A stretch of DNA of 64,000 nucleotides from Dermacentor variabilis (GCF_050947875.1 NC_134576.1:51708255-51772254); one strand, 5' to 3'; shown: positions 43,481 through 54,242, numbered from the stretch's first letter. Made by a program: numbers and translations. Notes: a model not told the origin generated them from the sequence alone.

Positions 43481-45790
43481 TTAACGCTGGAAGTACGGCT
43501 TGAGTCGCACAACGTGGACTATTTCAGGTCGTGAGCGGCGCCGCTGTGATAGCGAAATGCCGTCTGGCACGACCTCATAGTCCAGTGCGCCAATACGTCG
43601 GGTGATCTTGTACGGTCCGAAATAGCGACACAAAAGCTTCTCGCTCAGTCCTCGTCGGCGTATAGGGGTCCAAACCCAAACGCGGTCACCGGGCTGGTAC
43701 TCGACGAAGCGTCGTCGGAGGTTGTAGTGTCGGCTGTCGGTCCTCTGCTGGTTCTTGATCCGCAGGCGGGCGAGCTGTCGGGCTTCTTCGGCGCGCTGGA
43801 GATAGGTAGCGACGTCAAGATTTTCCTCGTCAGTGACGTGCGGCAGCATGGCGTCGAGCGTCGTCGTCGGGTTCCTGCCGAAAACCAGCTTAAATGGCGT
43901 GATGTGTGTTGTTTCTTGCACCGCCGTGTTGTAAGCGAAGGTTACATACGGCAGGACCGCGTCCCACGTCTTGTGCTCAACGTCGACGTATATCGCTAGC
44001 ATGTCGGCGAGGGTCTTGTTCAGGCGCTCCGTGAGACCATTCGTTTGCGGATGGTAGGCAGTTGTCCTCCTGTGGCTTGTCTGGCTATATTGCAGAATGT
44101 CTTGGGTGAGCTCTGCTGTAAAAGCCGTTCCTCTGTCGGTGATGAGGACTTTTGGGGCACCATGTCGCAGCAGGATGTTCTCGACGAAAAATTTCGCCAC
44201 TTCGGCTGCGCTGCCTTTCGGTAGAGCTTTAGTTTCAGCGAAGCGGGTGAGATAGTCCGTCGCCACGACGATCGACTTATTCCCGGATGTTGACGTCGGA
44301 AACGGCCCCAACAAATCCATCCCAATCTGCTGGAATGGTCGACGAGGAGGTTCGATCGGCTGTAGTAACCCTGGTGGCCTTGTCGGCGGTGTCTTGCGTC
44401 GTTGACAGTCTCGGCATGTCTTGACGTAACGAGCGACGTCGGCGGTCAGACGCGGCCAGTAATACCTTTCCTGTATCCTCGACAGCGTCCGGGAGAATCC
44501 TAGGTGCCCAGCGGTAGGATCGTCGTGTAAGGCGTGCAGTACTTCTGGACGCAGCGCCGACGGAACAACAAGAAGGTAGTTGGCGCGGACTGGTGATAAG
44601 TTCTTCTTCACGAGTAGGTTGTTTTGAAGCGTGAACGCAGATAATCCACGCTTAAATGCCCTAGGGACAGCGTCGGTGTGCCCTTCCAAATACTCGTCTA
44701 GGGCTTTTAGCTCCGGGTCCCCTCGTTGTTGTTCAGCGAAGTCTTCCGCGCTTATTATTCCAAGGAAGTCGTCGTCATCCTCGTCATCTTGCGGCGGCGG
44801 GTCAATGGGGGCGCGTGATAGGCAATCGGCATCCGAGTGTTTTCGTCCGGACTTGTATGTTACAGTGATGTCGTATTCTTGTAGTCTGAGGCTCCACCGT
44901 GCCAGCCGTCCTGAAGGGTCCTTTAAGTTAGCTAGCCAACACAACGCGTGATGGTCGCTGACCACTTTGAATGGCCTGCCATAGAGGTAAGGGCGAAATT
45001 TCGCTGTAGCCCAAACGATGGCGAGGCATTCCTTTTCGGTTGTAGAATAATTGCCTTCCGCTTTTGACAACGACCGGCTAGCGTAAGCTATAGCGTGTTC
45101 ATGTCCATCTTTTCTCTGGACTAGGACGGCACCGAGGCCTAGGCTACCGGCGTCAGTGTGTATTTCGGTATCGGCGTGCTCGTCGAAGTGCGCAAATACG
45201 GGCGGCGACTGCATGCGTCGTTTGAGTTCTTGAAATGCGTCGGCCTGCGGCGTGTCCCACTTGAACTCGACGTCACATTTAGTTAGCTTTGTCAGCGGCT
45301 CAGCGACGCGTGAAAAGTCCTTGACAAATCGCCTGTAGTAGGCGCACATGCCAAGAAATCTACGCACTGCCTTCTTGTCGATGGGCTGCGGGAACTTTGC
45401 AATGGCAGCTGTCTTCTGCGGGTCGGGGCGGACTCTAGACTTGCTGATAATGTGGCCTAGGAACAGAAGTTCATCGTAAGCGAAGCGACACTTTTCTGGC
45501 TTCAGAGTGAGCCCTGATGACTTGATGGCATCTAGTACTGTTGCAAGCCGCCTAAGGTGATCGTCGAAATTTCCGGCAAAGACAACGACGTCATCCAAGT
45601 AAACGAGACAGGTCTGCCACTTCAGTCCTGCTAAAACCGTGTCCATCACGCGTTGGAACGTTGCAGGCGCCGAGCACAGTCCAAATGGCATAACCTTGAA
45701 CTCGTAGAGGCCGTCTGGGGTGATGAAGGCGGTCTTTTCGCGATCTCTTTCGTCGACTTCTATTTGCCAATAGCCTGACTTGAGGTCCAT
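43481..45790 (-). CDS. Gypsy pol fragment: RT palm, RNase H, integrase (769 codons open)
   Basis: The frame is open from MDLKSGYWQIEV (45790) to the stop at 43481; the same frame extends ten codons upstream to the deletion junction at 45820. RT catalytic box YLDDVVVF at residues 64-71 is intact. RNase H shows HTDAGSLGLGAVL (about residue 211 on), KECLAIVWA and DHHALCWL, and ends HSDADCLSRAP. Integrase has the H2C2 finger HDDPTAGHLGFSRT ... CRDCQRRKT (about 420-462), Asp in GMDLLGPFP (about 490), Asp in ITDRGTAF (about 550) and Glu in NGLTERLNK (about 588). It closes with the GPY/F-type end RYFGPYKITRRIG. It lacks the gag, protease and RT N-terminal half, so it is not functional on its own, although no stop or frameshift lies within the remaining part. 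Confidence 0.92.
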   Translation of the reverse strand: MDLKSGYWQIEVDERDREKTAFITPDGLYEFKVMPFGLCSAPATFQRVMDTVLAGLKWQTCLVYLDDVVVFAGNFDDHLRRLATVLDAIKSSGLTLKPEKCRFAYDELLFLGHIISKSRVRPDPQKTAAIAKFPQPIDKKAVRRFLGMCAYYRRFVKDFSRVAEPLTKLTKCDVEFKWDTPQADAFQELKRRMQSPPVFAHFDEHADTEIHTDAGSLGLGAVLVQRKDGHEHAIAYASRSLSKAEGNYSTTEKECLAIVWATAKFRPYLYGRPFKVVSDHHALCWLANLKDPSGRLARWSLRLQEYDITVTYKSGRKHSDADCLSRAPIDPPPQDDEDDDDFLGIISAEDFAEQQRGDPELKALDEYLEGHTDAVPRAFKRGLSAFTLQNNLLVKKNLSPVRANYLLVVPSALRPEVLHALHDDPTAGHLGFSRTLSRIQERYYWPRLTADVARYVKTCRDCQRRKTPPTRPPGLLQPIEPPRRPFQQIGMDLLGPFPTSTSGNKSIVVATDYLTRFAETKALPKGSAAEVAKFFVENILLRHGAPKVLITDRGTAFTAELTQDILQYSQTSHRRTTAYHPQTNGLTERLNKTLADMLAIYVDVEHKTWDAVLPYVTFAYNTAVQETTHITPFKLVFGRNPTTTLDAMLPHVTDEENLDVATYLQRAEEARQLARLRIKNQQRTDSRHYNLRRRFVEYQPGDRVWVWTPIRRRGLSEKLLCRYFGPYKITRRIGALDYEVVPDGISLSQRRRSRPEIVHVVRLKPYFQR

Positions 45791-45820
45791 CGACGAGAAG
45801 TACTTAGCGTTGCAGAGCCG

Positions 45821-46178
45821 TTATTGGGCGAACCTGTGCCCACAAAAACAGGCTACAGTTATAGCACAACGATAGCGGCGAACACGGTCGGCGATCGTCG
45901 GAAATCTGATCAGCGGGTCAAGCGCGTCGACTTTTAAAGAACAGTCGTCGAATGTTCCAGACTAATCGTTCGGACCCGCGTGCCTTCCACAAAGTTCTAC
46001 ACCATTCGGGTCAGGTGACGAAATCAGATAACATAAGGTTCGGTGACAACAAACAGCGGATAGAAGCATCGATAACTTTCCAGAAACTTCGGATACATGC
46101 AGGCGCGTCCCACGCTGTGCGATTACATTTGTTAAGCGGCGAAACGTGGTTGCCCGATAAAGATAAGTACACGTGTCA
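45821..46178 (-). repeat. 5' LTR (truncated, 358 of 416 bp)
   Basis: Matches 42982-43339 with five visible substitutions. Its inner 58 bp are lost at the deletion junction beside the RT fragment. Confidence 0.92.
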
Positions 46179-46631
46179 ATATGAACTATTCTGCAGCTCT
46201 AAAGCACTAAGGTCGACAACGTTCTGACAGCGAGCGATGAATCCACCTTCATAGAATACTACTCATCTTGCCCAGGCTTCAAGTGAAATTCGCCGACCTT
46301 CTCAGCAACACCCTCAGCCATTGACACAGCAACCTCATCTAACATCTGAGCGACTACCTCAGCATTCGCCTCAACTCCACCAGTCATCCAACCGAACATC
46401 TCAGTCAACTCTTAAGCGACCTGCTTCGAGCGCGCATGGAGCTTCAGCGTCGTTTTGGTGAGCACGCGTCTTTACCCGTAGCACAGGTGATCCTGCCCAT
46501 GCTATTCACAGCTCTGCGTGCAATTCTCAGTGCCATTACACAAGCAAACAACCTGCCAGAGGTAAAAGCACTGCTTTCTATGGAATCATTGGAGCTTCCA
46601 CAACCACCAACAGCTCCACGGCAGGCTTACA

Positions 46632-49600
46632 ATGAATAATCGTTACAACAATATCATCGTATTTCAGTGGAATGCTAATAGCCTTCGAAATAAGTCAGCT
46701 GATTCTCGCAAACTACTAGCTCAACATATCTTTCCTGTTTTATGTATACAGGAGGAAGGCGTACGAGATTACTTTCGTCTTTCAAACTATGGTTATATAT
46801 ATATCATCGCGCATTGCTGGAAGTAGCAGAGCGATGTTATGCGTGAGAAAAGACCTGCCGTCTTATTTAATACAGTTGAGCGATTTAAATATACCGGAGT
46901 TCGTAGCATGCAAGATATCTTTTAGAAATACAAGCGTCACAGTGATCAGTCATTATCTACAATGTTCTAGCAAAATATCAGTAGACAGCTTGGTTAATGT
47001 GTTTGGTATCGCAAACTCACATGTGCTGGTATGTGGGGACTTCAACGCACATAACGTCATCTGGGGCAGTGAATACAACGATTCTCGTGGAAGCATTATA
47101 GAGTCTGCCGCAGAAAAAGTAATCTGATCGTGTTAAATGACAGCTCTCCAACGTTCTTGCGGGGGTTTCATTACTCAAGCTGTATAGATGTTACGCTCTG
47201 CTCACAAGACCTTCTTGATGGCGTTCAATGGTAAACAGACATAGAAACGCACGGTAGTGATCATTTTCCGATCCTGGTAAAACATCGCCTCATACGCTAT
47301 GAGGGGACCCGGCGCTACTCAAGATATGCTAATTGGAAAAGTTTTCGTCACCATTTAAGTAACTCATTGGGCGGAAATCCGAACTTCCAAAGTTTTGCAA
47401 ATATATTGTGTGAGTTTTACAAAATCTGCACAAAGCAAGTCATTGTTCCAAATGAATACGCTGCAGTCGACGGGGAATATGAATATCTAAGAGCAATTAG
47501 AAGAGCCGCAGAGTGGGCTTACCGCAGCAGTGGAAAGCTGGATGACTACAAGATGGCACAGAAAGTTCAGTCAACTTCGCGCAGACGCCTACACAAATTA
47601 GGTACGAGAAGATGGCGAGAATACTGCGCGTCGTTGTCTCCGTTTACTTCAGTTCCCAGAATATGGTCAGTTGCCCGATCTTTTAGTGGTCCTGTTACCC
47701 AGAGCCATCCCTTCCAAGATCTTGCCGTAGCTCGAAGCACTCCAGAAACATCTGTTGCTGACGAAATATGTCAATTTCTACCTAGACCAGGAATTCCGTT
47801 TACTTGTCTACAATTTGCAAGTTCGACAACACTAGCAGAACAGAAGGTTCGTGCGTGCTTTATGTCACAACATCTTCAACTTGACTGTGAGCTTAGTTTA
47901 AATGAATTGAAATGTACTCTTTCGTTATGCAGTACAAAGACAACCGCAGGCCCAGATGGTGTCACGTATATGATGTTAAAGAACCTAGGTCCGGTAGGAA
48001 GACTGGCTCTTTCAAGGCTCCAAAGAGTAATCAAGTGCAAAAATCTGACATTCGAAATCACTTTGCGTCGCTTTGGGCTCCACCGCATATGCCCTCCGTA
48101 ACCAAGAGATTGGACCGAGAGGAAGCCTCAATTCTATATCGAATAAGGACAGGATCTGCTAATACACCGGCCTGGTTATTTAAAACAGGGCGAATCAATT
48201 CTCCGAACTGTACGGCATGCAACGAGACAGGAGACATTGAGCACTTTTTGTGGTCCTGCCAGCAATTCCAAGATGAAAGAGACACTCTCCTGAAGAATCT
48301 GCAAAACAAGGACCTTCCGAGGGATCAGTTATAGCCCGCAAAGAAACTTCACGTCCTCATCGAATTCTTAAGAGACACTGATTTGATGGACATATGGTGA
48401 AACCCTTCAGCGGTATTGTGCGAGACGCTCGGGCGGAGCAATTGCCGGCCTTGTAAGCCAGGCTAAACCCGCCTGTTGCTACAATCCACCACCACCAGCA
48501 CCACCACCGATGGCTCTTTTGGAGATATTTAATGATATCTAGATAAGAGAGACTCCTCCAGATTCATGGAAATTAGTCCGGGTAATTCCAGTGCTAAAAC
48601 CAAGAAAGACTCCCCTTTGTCTTGACTCCTACCGACCCGTCAGTCTCACAAGCTGTTTTTCCAAACTAATGGAGAAGATGATAGACCGTCGACTGCAGTG
48701 GTTGTGTGAACACACATATGTGTTTTGCAACTACATGACCGGTTTTCGACAAAATCAGTGTAGAATGGAAGCAGTATTAGACATTGTCACGTGCGTCGAA
48801 CATGAACGATCTTGTGGAAATGTGACAATAGCAGTATTCTTTGACATTCAAAGAGCATTCGACACTGTAAGTCACATACACGTCCTTGCTGGTATGTTAG
48901 AGCTTGTCCTACACGGTCGAACACTGCGACGGGTATCAAATTTCTTAAAAGATAGAAAAATAGTTGCGGAAACAATCGAAGGAGAGAGTAATTATCAGAG
49001 CATCACGCAGGGCGTTCCGCAGGCCAGTGTTCGCAGTCCGTTTTTATTCAACTGTGTCATGGCAGTCTTGCCACTAAACCTCCCGTCTGGTCTACGGTAT
49101 TCTCTGTCCGCAGATGACATCTGCATATGGGCCTCTGGATCTCATATACAAGACATTCAAACAACGCTGCAAGAGGGTCTTGATAGTATCGACACCTTTT
49201 TAAGAGAAAGAGGCATGAGTCTTTCATACGCAAAGACAGCCGTACTTCCTTTCACTAGACGACAGCTGAATAATTTTCAACTTGCGCTTGATGGGCAAAT
49301 TTTGATCTTTGTGAAAGAGCATAAATTTCTTGGAGTTATTCTTGAGCGCCAGCTAACATGGGCTTCACACATCCGCGTAATTGAAAAGCAGGCCAGTGCA
49401 GTAATAAACGTACTTCGGCGATTCGCTGGCACAACGTGGGGGGGATCAGTCTCTTCACTATTACAAGTTCATAACGCACTCATAAAACAAAAAATTGCTT
49501 ACTCGGCACCTATTCTCCATGGTTTATCGAAAATCTCTGAGGAACGGCTTCAACGTTTACTGGCAAGAGGGCTGCGAGTGCGCCTTGGGCCTCCGCAGGC

Positions 49601-50831
49601 TACCTCAAAATCTGTAGTAATTGCTGAAGCTCGTCACCCACCATTTCCAGTCATACGAACGGTTGAAACATGCCAACATATTTATCGCATTTTAACCCAA
49701 CACGAGAAGCATCCTTTAAACCTCGCGCTTGCCGAAAGAAACAAAAGCAAAATTCACGATGTTGTTCGAGAACATGAAGCATTATTACCAAGATTTGAAT
49801 TATGCAAAGTGGATGTTTGTTACCCTCCCTGCATGTTAACATGTCCTAAAATAGAGTTATCGGTTGACGGGATTATATCTAAGAAAGACGTGTTCATAGT
49901 AGCCGCACAACTGGCATTCTTCCACATTTACTCCTTATATCCCAAGTACATCCACGTTTATACAGATGGTTCGTGTCATAAAAATTCCTCGACTTCAGCA
50001 TTCGTCATTCCACATTTAGCGCTAGAGCAAACAATTAAATTGTCCAGAGAGACATCTTCCACCGTGGCAGAACTGTTTGCAATCCTGAGTGCTTTGCGTT
50101 TCATAACATCAGAAAAACCTTCGCAAAAATGGCTTATCTTTAGCGATTCGTAAGCCGCTCTCACATTACTACAGAGCAATAAGAAAAATTCTGTGAGCAC
50201 TTTGATATTGTATGAGACCCTCAAAGAACTTAAAAAAGCATGCGCTATGAACCACGTGATTGCATTTCAGTGGATACCTGGGCAGTGCAATATTTCTGGT
50301 AATACTGCAGCGGACGCAGCTGTGAATGGGGCGCACAATAACGCAGAAACAACCAATCTTCCCCTCTTGCGTAGTGAGGTCCGTCTGATCCTGAGACAGA
50401 TTTCTTGTCGCCTCAGCAAAACTACCTAGTTTGATCAGCAAACTAAAAACTCGGAGGTATACTTTATAGACCCATGTATGAACTTATCAGTGCCGGAAAA
50501 TTTAAGAGACAACAGAAAATTTGAAACATTGGCACACCGCCTGCGTCTTCGTACTGCATGTACAAAACACTTCTTGTACAGGATAAAACGTGTCTCTAGT
50601 CCGCAGTGTTCTTGTGGCCATCCAGACGAAGATGTACATCATCTTCTCCTCGAGTGCACGAAATACGATCCACAAAGAAGGGTAGTGCAAGCAAATTTGT
50701 TGATATTAGACAGAAGACCATTCACTCTAAAAAAGACACTTGGCCCACGGCCAACTGCAGGCCTTCAAAAAAGAGCGCTTCTTGCTCTGAAAAACTATAT
50801 AGAGGACACCAACATTTTGGGAAAATATTAA
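46632..50831 (+). pseudogene. LINE A ORF2 (endonuclease, RT, RNase H), split by LINE B
   Basis: Starts NNRYNNIIVFQWNANSLRN at 46632 (endonuclease). After a frame change near 46800 come VLVCGDFNAHNVIWGSEYND and, near 47250, a HGSDHFPILV motif after a stop. The RT part in 47367-48012 includes TKTTAGPDGVTYMMLKNLGP, where LINE B inserts. Beyond it 48591-50153 has SYRPVSLTSCFSKLMEKMID, AVFFDIQRAFDTV, TQGVPQASVRSPFLFN and SADDICIWAS. The box has Ser where the family usually has Tyr or Phe; both Asp remain. RNase H starts YTDGSCHKNSSTSAF and stops at 50153, continuing after one in-frame stop with FQWIPGQCNISGNTAADAAV. The end has CSCGHPDEDVHHLLLEC. Several stops and shifts make it inactive. Confidence 0.87.
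48013..48510 (+). mobile_element. LINE B: 5'-truncated fragment inside LINE A ORF2
   Basis: Flanked by TGGCTCTTT at 48004-48012 and 48511-48519. The frame encodes a LINE C-terminus (TKRLDREEASILYRIRTGSA, CTACNETGDIEHFLWSCQQF). It then has a 3' UTR and a tail of CCACCACCAGCACCACCACC, like the element at 30263-30646. Only about 500 bp were copied. Confidence 0.9.
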
Positions 50832-51186
50832 ATATCATATGATCCGAATACGCTAAATGAGTAACACAAACGTTGTTCGTGGTTCATAATTGGTTTATGT
50901 GGTGATCGCAACTTTTACGCAATGTGTATAATTCTGTTCTGTACTTGCAGTGTTCTGTTCTGTACATGTGTTGTGTGTTTTGGCTGTTCAAAATATCTGA
51001 CTTTATATATGCGTACGTGGACTGAACTAATGCACAGAACTTTGCGACTCATGTACTGGCTCACGTACATCCAGTGTTCTACTTAGTGCCATATTTTGTG
51101 TCGCTATTCTCCCTTTTTCGCAAATTTGTTTCCTTTGCAAAGTGACAAGGAGTAGTCGGTACCACCATCAAGGCGCCAACCTCTCC

Positions 51187-51210
51187 TAATATTCATTTCA
51201 ATAAAAAAAA
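51187..51210 (+). terminator. LINE A polyadenylation signal and A tail
   Basis: TTCAATAAAAAAAAAGAG ends the 3' UTR; AATAAA runs into the A tail, which abuts the right target duplication. Confidence 0.75.
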
Positions 51211-51330
51211 AGAGTTGACCGAGCGATGTCGTATACTTGCCGCAAGGGCTCGACAGCGTTATACGGCCACGCAAAGCATGTCGTCTTACGCAAATAAACT
51301 CGTTTTCCCTGTCAGCTGCGAGCAGGCAGT
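51210..51330. repeat. Repeat X, right part
   Basis: Continues repeat X after LINE A with GAGCGATGTCGTATACTTGC, ATACGGCCACGC and GCAAATAAACTCG, matching 29430-29530 (GAGCGATGCCGTACACTCGT, GCAAATAAAGCC). Confidence 0.8.
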
Positions 51331-52451
51331 GCCAGAGGGATTGTTGAGCAGACGTCTTCTATTCCTTTCGGAACGGAGCAGCCTCCGGCTATTCCGAAAA
51401 AAAAAGTTCAAGTTTGTTCGGCATATTATTGCATTTTGCATTTTTATTGCGTACACATCACTTTGAGGTGGCGAGATTTCGCTGTTCTCTCACGTCGCGT
51501 CACAGAAAGGAGAAGTGGGCGCAGCCCGAAGTATTTTTGATCGATAGCGGTGGGCTAACGGCAAAAAAAAGTGCGGAATCGGGAAAAAAAATATATTTTT
51601 TCTTTTGCTCAATCTAATCACGCATAATGAGTGTGCACACGTCTTATCAGACGGGAAGTTTGTGGGGTTTTTGTGACGTCGCGCGACAGACAGGCGAAGC
51701 GAGGGTAGCCCGAAAAATATTTGAACAATCGTGGAAGGCTGATTGCATCAAAGGAATGAGAATTGTTTGGAATAGCATTACGTTATAGCACCCCAGGTTC
51801 GTCATGGGTCGCGTTGCCCGGATTGGGCATACTATTTTCTACAGATACATCATCTCAAACCATTACAACCCTTAAACATGTCTGAGAGATCTGGCTGAGA
51901 AGTTCGTGCAGTGTTCAGCAAAGAAGTGGTAGAGGATGTAGTGGCGCTGCCCTCTCCGCTCGAAAGAACGCGTTTGAGCTCTACTAAGGACTGGACTGCT
52001 GTATGACAAAATAGAATGATATAGCTGAAGATGAATACCAACGGTGTTTCAAGAAATTGAAGAAGAGATGGAACCAGTGCATTTTGTCTTATGGATACTA
52101 TTTTGAAGGTAACCACAGGGACGTACCTGTAAGTTTAAATACTTTTTGAACGTACATGCACCAATATTTGGGACAGCTCTCGTATTCTTGGCGTCGTTAG
52201 TATTACGCAAGAAATTGGATGCACTGTGAACTAAGGCGCGGAGGCCTGCTGTCATTTGTTTTCGAAGTCCAGAGTGTCAAGCGCGTTCAAAATTCATCAA
52301 ATTCTATTTATTTTCACGCCTAAGCTGCCCTAAACATGCGTGCACATGTTGGCCCTTGAGGTTGAAGGAACAGTTAGGGACTAACATAGTAAGATGTGGC
52401 AGCGGTACAGACTTGTGTAACAGCAGTTGCCCTCACAACGGATGTTCCGCA
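51331..52451. other. No gene recognised
   Basis: A-rich runs near 51388-51407 and 51560-51600. A partial duplication is suggested by CGTCGCG(T/C)(C/G)ACAGA at about 51490 and 51675. No protein motif. Confidence 0.3.
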
Positions 52452-52460
52452 CTGTACAGC

Positions 52461-52707
52461 CTGTAATTAATTTAAGTTCTAGAGTATTACTTGCCAAAAC
52501 CACAATTTGATTACAAGGCACGCCATAGTGAGGGACTCCGTGTTAATCTGGATCACCTGCGGCTCTTCAACATGCATTCAATGCACGGTACATGGACGTT
52601 TTTTGCATTTCACCCCGATGCAAATGCGGCCGCCCCGTCCGCGATTCGATCTCGCCCCCTCAGGCTTAGTAGCGCAACGCCATAGACATTACGCCACCAC
52701 GGCAGGT
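52461..52707 (-). mobile_element. Ruka-like SINE with 9-bp target duplication
   Basis: Flanked by CTGTACAGC at 52452-52460 and 52708-52716. Minus-oriented copy with ACTTGCCAAAACCACAATTT, AGGCACGCCATAGTGAGGG, TTTGCATTTCACCCCGATGC and a tRNA-like head ending ACGCCACCACGGCAGG. More diverged than 33249-33489. Confidence 0.88.
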
Positions 52708-52716
52708 CTGTACAGC

Positions 52717-53209
52717 GTGCAACCGAGTCCTCACGAAGCACCCATCCACATTCCTATATTTCCAGCGGCTGACACTTCGAAGCTGTCACAGGTTTCTTGC
52801 GTAAGTTATTGAATCAACGCGCTTATTACATTACGGTCCTTGGCTCGATTTCGCAGATTGCTGTAGAAATGTTGTCGGTCAATTACTTTATGACACTGGT
52901 GAACTGCGCCCGCCCCCCCCCCCAAAAAAAAGAAACCAGCTACTGAAGTTCTCTTTCTCCAAGTTTACTTGTCTTATTGCGCACTTTTACCAACCCACAC
53001 CGACGGCGCGGTATTAGTTCAAGTACTTGTATCAAGAAGAGCAAACTTGCACCGCACTGAAAATTCGATGCAATTCCAAATAAAAGAATCGCTGCAGGAT
53101 CCATCTCACGATGAGTGCCGACGGTGATGCGATAGAATTGAATCAATATGGCGACACAACGTATTGCCACCATCGAAGCGAGCTATGTACGAGGCGTGGG
53201 CTGCAGCGG
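52717..53209. other. No gene recognised
   Basis: A C run then A run at about 52908-52930. Short motif-free frames only. Confidence 0.3.
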
Positions 53210-53960
53210 GACTCCTCTTTCGCAGCGCTTTTCTAAGAACGCTCGGCGCCATCTAGCGCCGCCACCACGAAGCCTGCGCGTGGCTTCCGAAACGCACGGC
53301 GCGCCGGTAAGTGCGAACGCTGACACACGCGCCATGCGGCACTTCGCGCTTCCTTCTGGACTCGCTGCGCCATCTAGTGGCACTGCCGAGAGGTACGCTC
53401 GTAGCCTCCGAGACGACAAGCGTCGCTCGCTGGTACCTGCGAACACTGAGAACTGTTCCCTCGCTTTCCCCACGCTCAATGGCACGTACTGTGTGACCCA
53501 AGTTGTCGACAGGTTCAGTGAAGACCAGCACACACCCAATGCAATCGTGTCGCAGCTCGCTCAAGCGTCGGCGTGAAAGGCGTTCGTTGAAAGCGACACA
53601 TACCTAGTGCTTTTGTGGCGCATCTTGCTAATGCGTCGATTTGCTGTTCTTGGGGAACCCTTGCGCCGTGCATCCGATTCCGCTCAGCATCGGAGAAAGC
53701 TACCTTCTTCGTCATTGTAGAGCGGCATATTTCCGGTGATACATACCTAGTTAGCCAAGTTGGCGCCATAGGCGTTCATTGAAGAGCGGCACAACTTAGT
53801 GGCACACGCCCAGTTACACAAGTTGGGAAAAGAGAGGGTGATTGAAGACCAGCATAAATAAAGGGGCACATACCTAGCGCTCCAAGTGGGCGTCAGAGTT
53901 TTGTCGAACAGCTGTACTTACCGAGTCCCGCACGTACAGTGGCCCATCTCGGCGTGAAAG
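53210..53960 (-). repeat. Composite repeat, copy 2 (inverted relative to 26540-27390)
   Basis: On the minus strand, modules built on CACTAGGTATGTG(T/C)C and CGCCTTTCACGCC (53960-53560) precede a segment with TGCCATTGAGCGTGGGGAAA, GTTCGCAGGTACCAG, CACTAGATGGCGCAG and GGCGCTAGATGGCGCC (53500-53230). The order is the same as copy 1 at 26.5-27.4 kb but the segment is longer. Open frames inside are not supported as genes. Confidence 0.7.
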
Positions 53961-53979
53961 AGGTTCGCAGAGGAGCGTA

Positions 53980-54150
53980 TCCGCCGTGGTTGCTTAGCGG
54001 TGTTGGTGTTGCGCTGCTGTGCACGAGATCACGGGATCGAATCCCGGCCACGGCGGCAGCATTTCGATGTGGGGGCGAAATGCAAAAAACATCCGTCAAA
54101 GAACCCCAGGTAGCCACGTTAAAAAACCCCAGGTAGCCAAAAAAATTAAA
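53980..54150 (+). mobile_element. Truncated Ruka-like SINE
   Basis: Plus-oriented: CCGCCGTGGTTGCTTAGCGG (A-box side), GGGATCGAATCCCGGCCACG (B box), a variant of TTCGATGGGGGCGAAATGC, then AAAGAACCCCAGGTAGCC. The body ends early in a duplicated ACCCCAGGTAGCC and an A/T-rich tail. Confidence 0.85.
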
Positions 54151-54242
54151 GCCCCTTTTTTAAAGAAAGATGGCTGAACGCGAAGCTTTCCCCCAATGCA
54201 AACTTAATAAAGTTACCTACCTCCAGAACCGCGAATGGTTAC

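Larger units (their letters stand above)
42924..46178 (-). mobile_element. Young Ty3/gypsy element, internally deleted, inside LINE A
   Basis: Bounded by ATAT target duplications (42920-42923 and 46179-46182). On the minus strand the 5' LTR starts TGACACGTGTAC at 46178 and is cut at 45821, where the sequence jumps directly into the RT palm. The last 58 bp of the 5' LTR, the primer site, gag, protease and the start of RT are missing. Pol then runs to 43481, followed by the purine tract and a complete 3' LTR. The two LTRs differ by five substitutions that I can count over 358 bp, which indicates a recent insertion. Confidence 0.93.
42018..46639 (+). pseudogene. LINE A ORF1 (gag-like), split by a gypsy insertion
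   Basis: ATG at 42018 opens MAEKSKSKVKKPRVDDDKTS, which stops at 42116. The match continues in the frame of 42091 (FSVNVTSVSSARHLLSMSVV, VGKIRHVPVEYTEEELVDFL) and, after another frame change near 42510, in the frame of 42401. That frame has zinc knuckles CYNCQRFGHLLKNC, CKICSEDHNDSEC and CANCGENHTASYSGC. At 42923 a gypsy element interrupts it. The C-terminal part resumes after 46178 and ends in the frame 46436-46639 (VILPMLFTALRAILSAITQA). The TAA stop overlaps the ATG of ORF2 as ATGAATAA, a layout suited to termination-reinitiation. It would be the RNA-binding partner of ORF2. Confidence 0.85.
41837..51209 (+). mobile_element. LINE A: full-length non-LTR retrotransposon carrying two later insertions
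   Basis: Flanked by AAGAGTTGACC at 41826-41836 and 51210-51220 (the first A of the right copy overlaps the tail). It has a 5' UTR of about 180 bp, gag-like ORF1 from 42018, ORF2 from 46632 overlapping the ORF1 stop, and a 3' UTR ending in AATAAAAAAAAA. A gypsy element (42924-46178) splits ORF1 and a LINE B fragment (48013-48510) splits ORF2. Without them the element would be about 5.6 kb. The empty relative of its target site is at 29400-29430. Confidence 0.92.
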
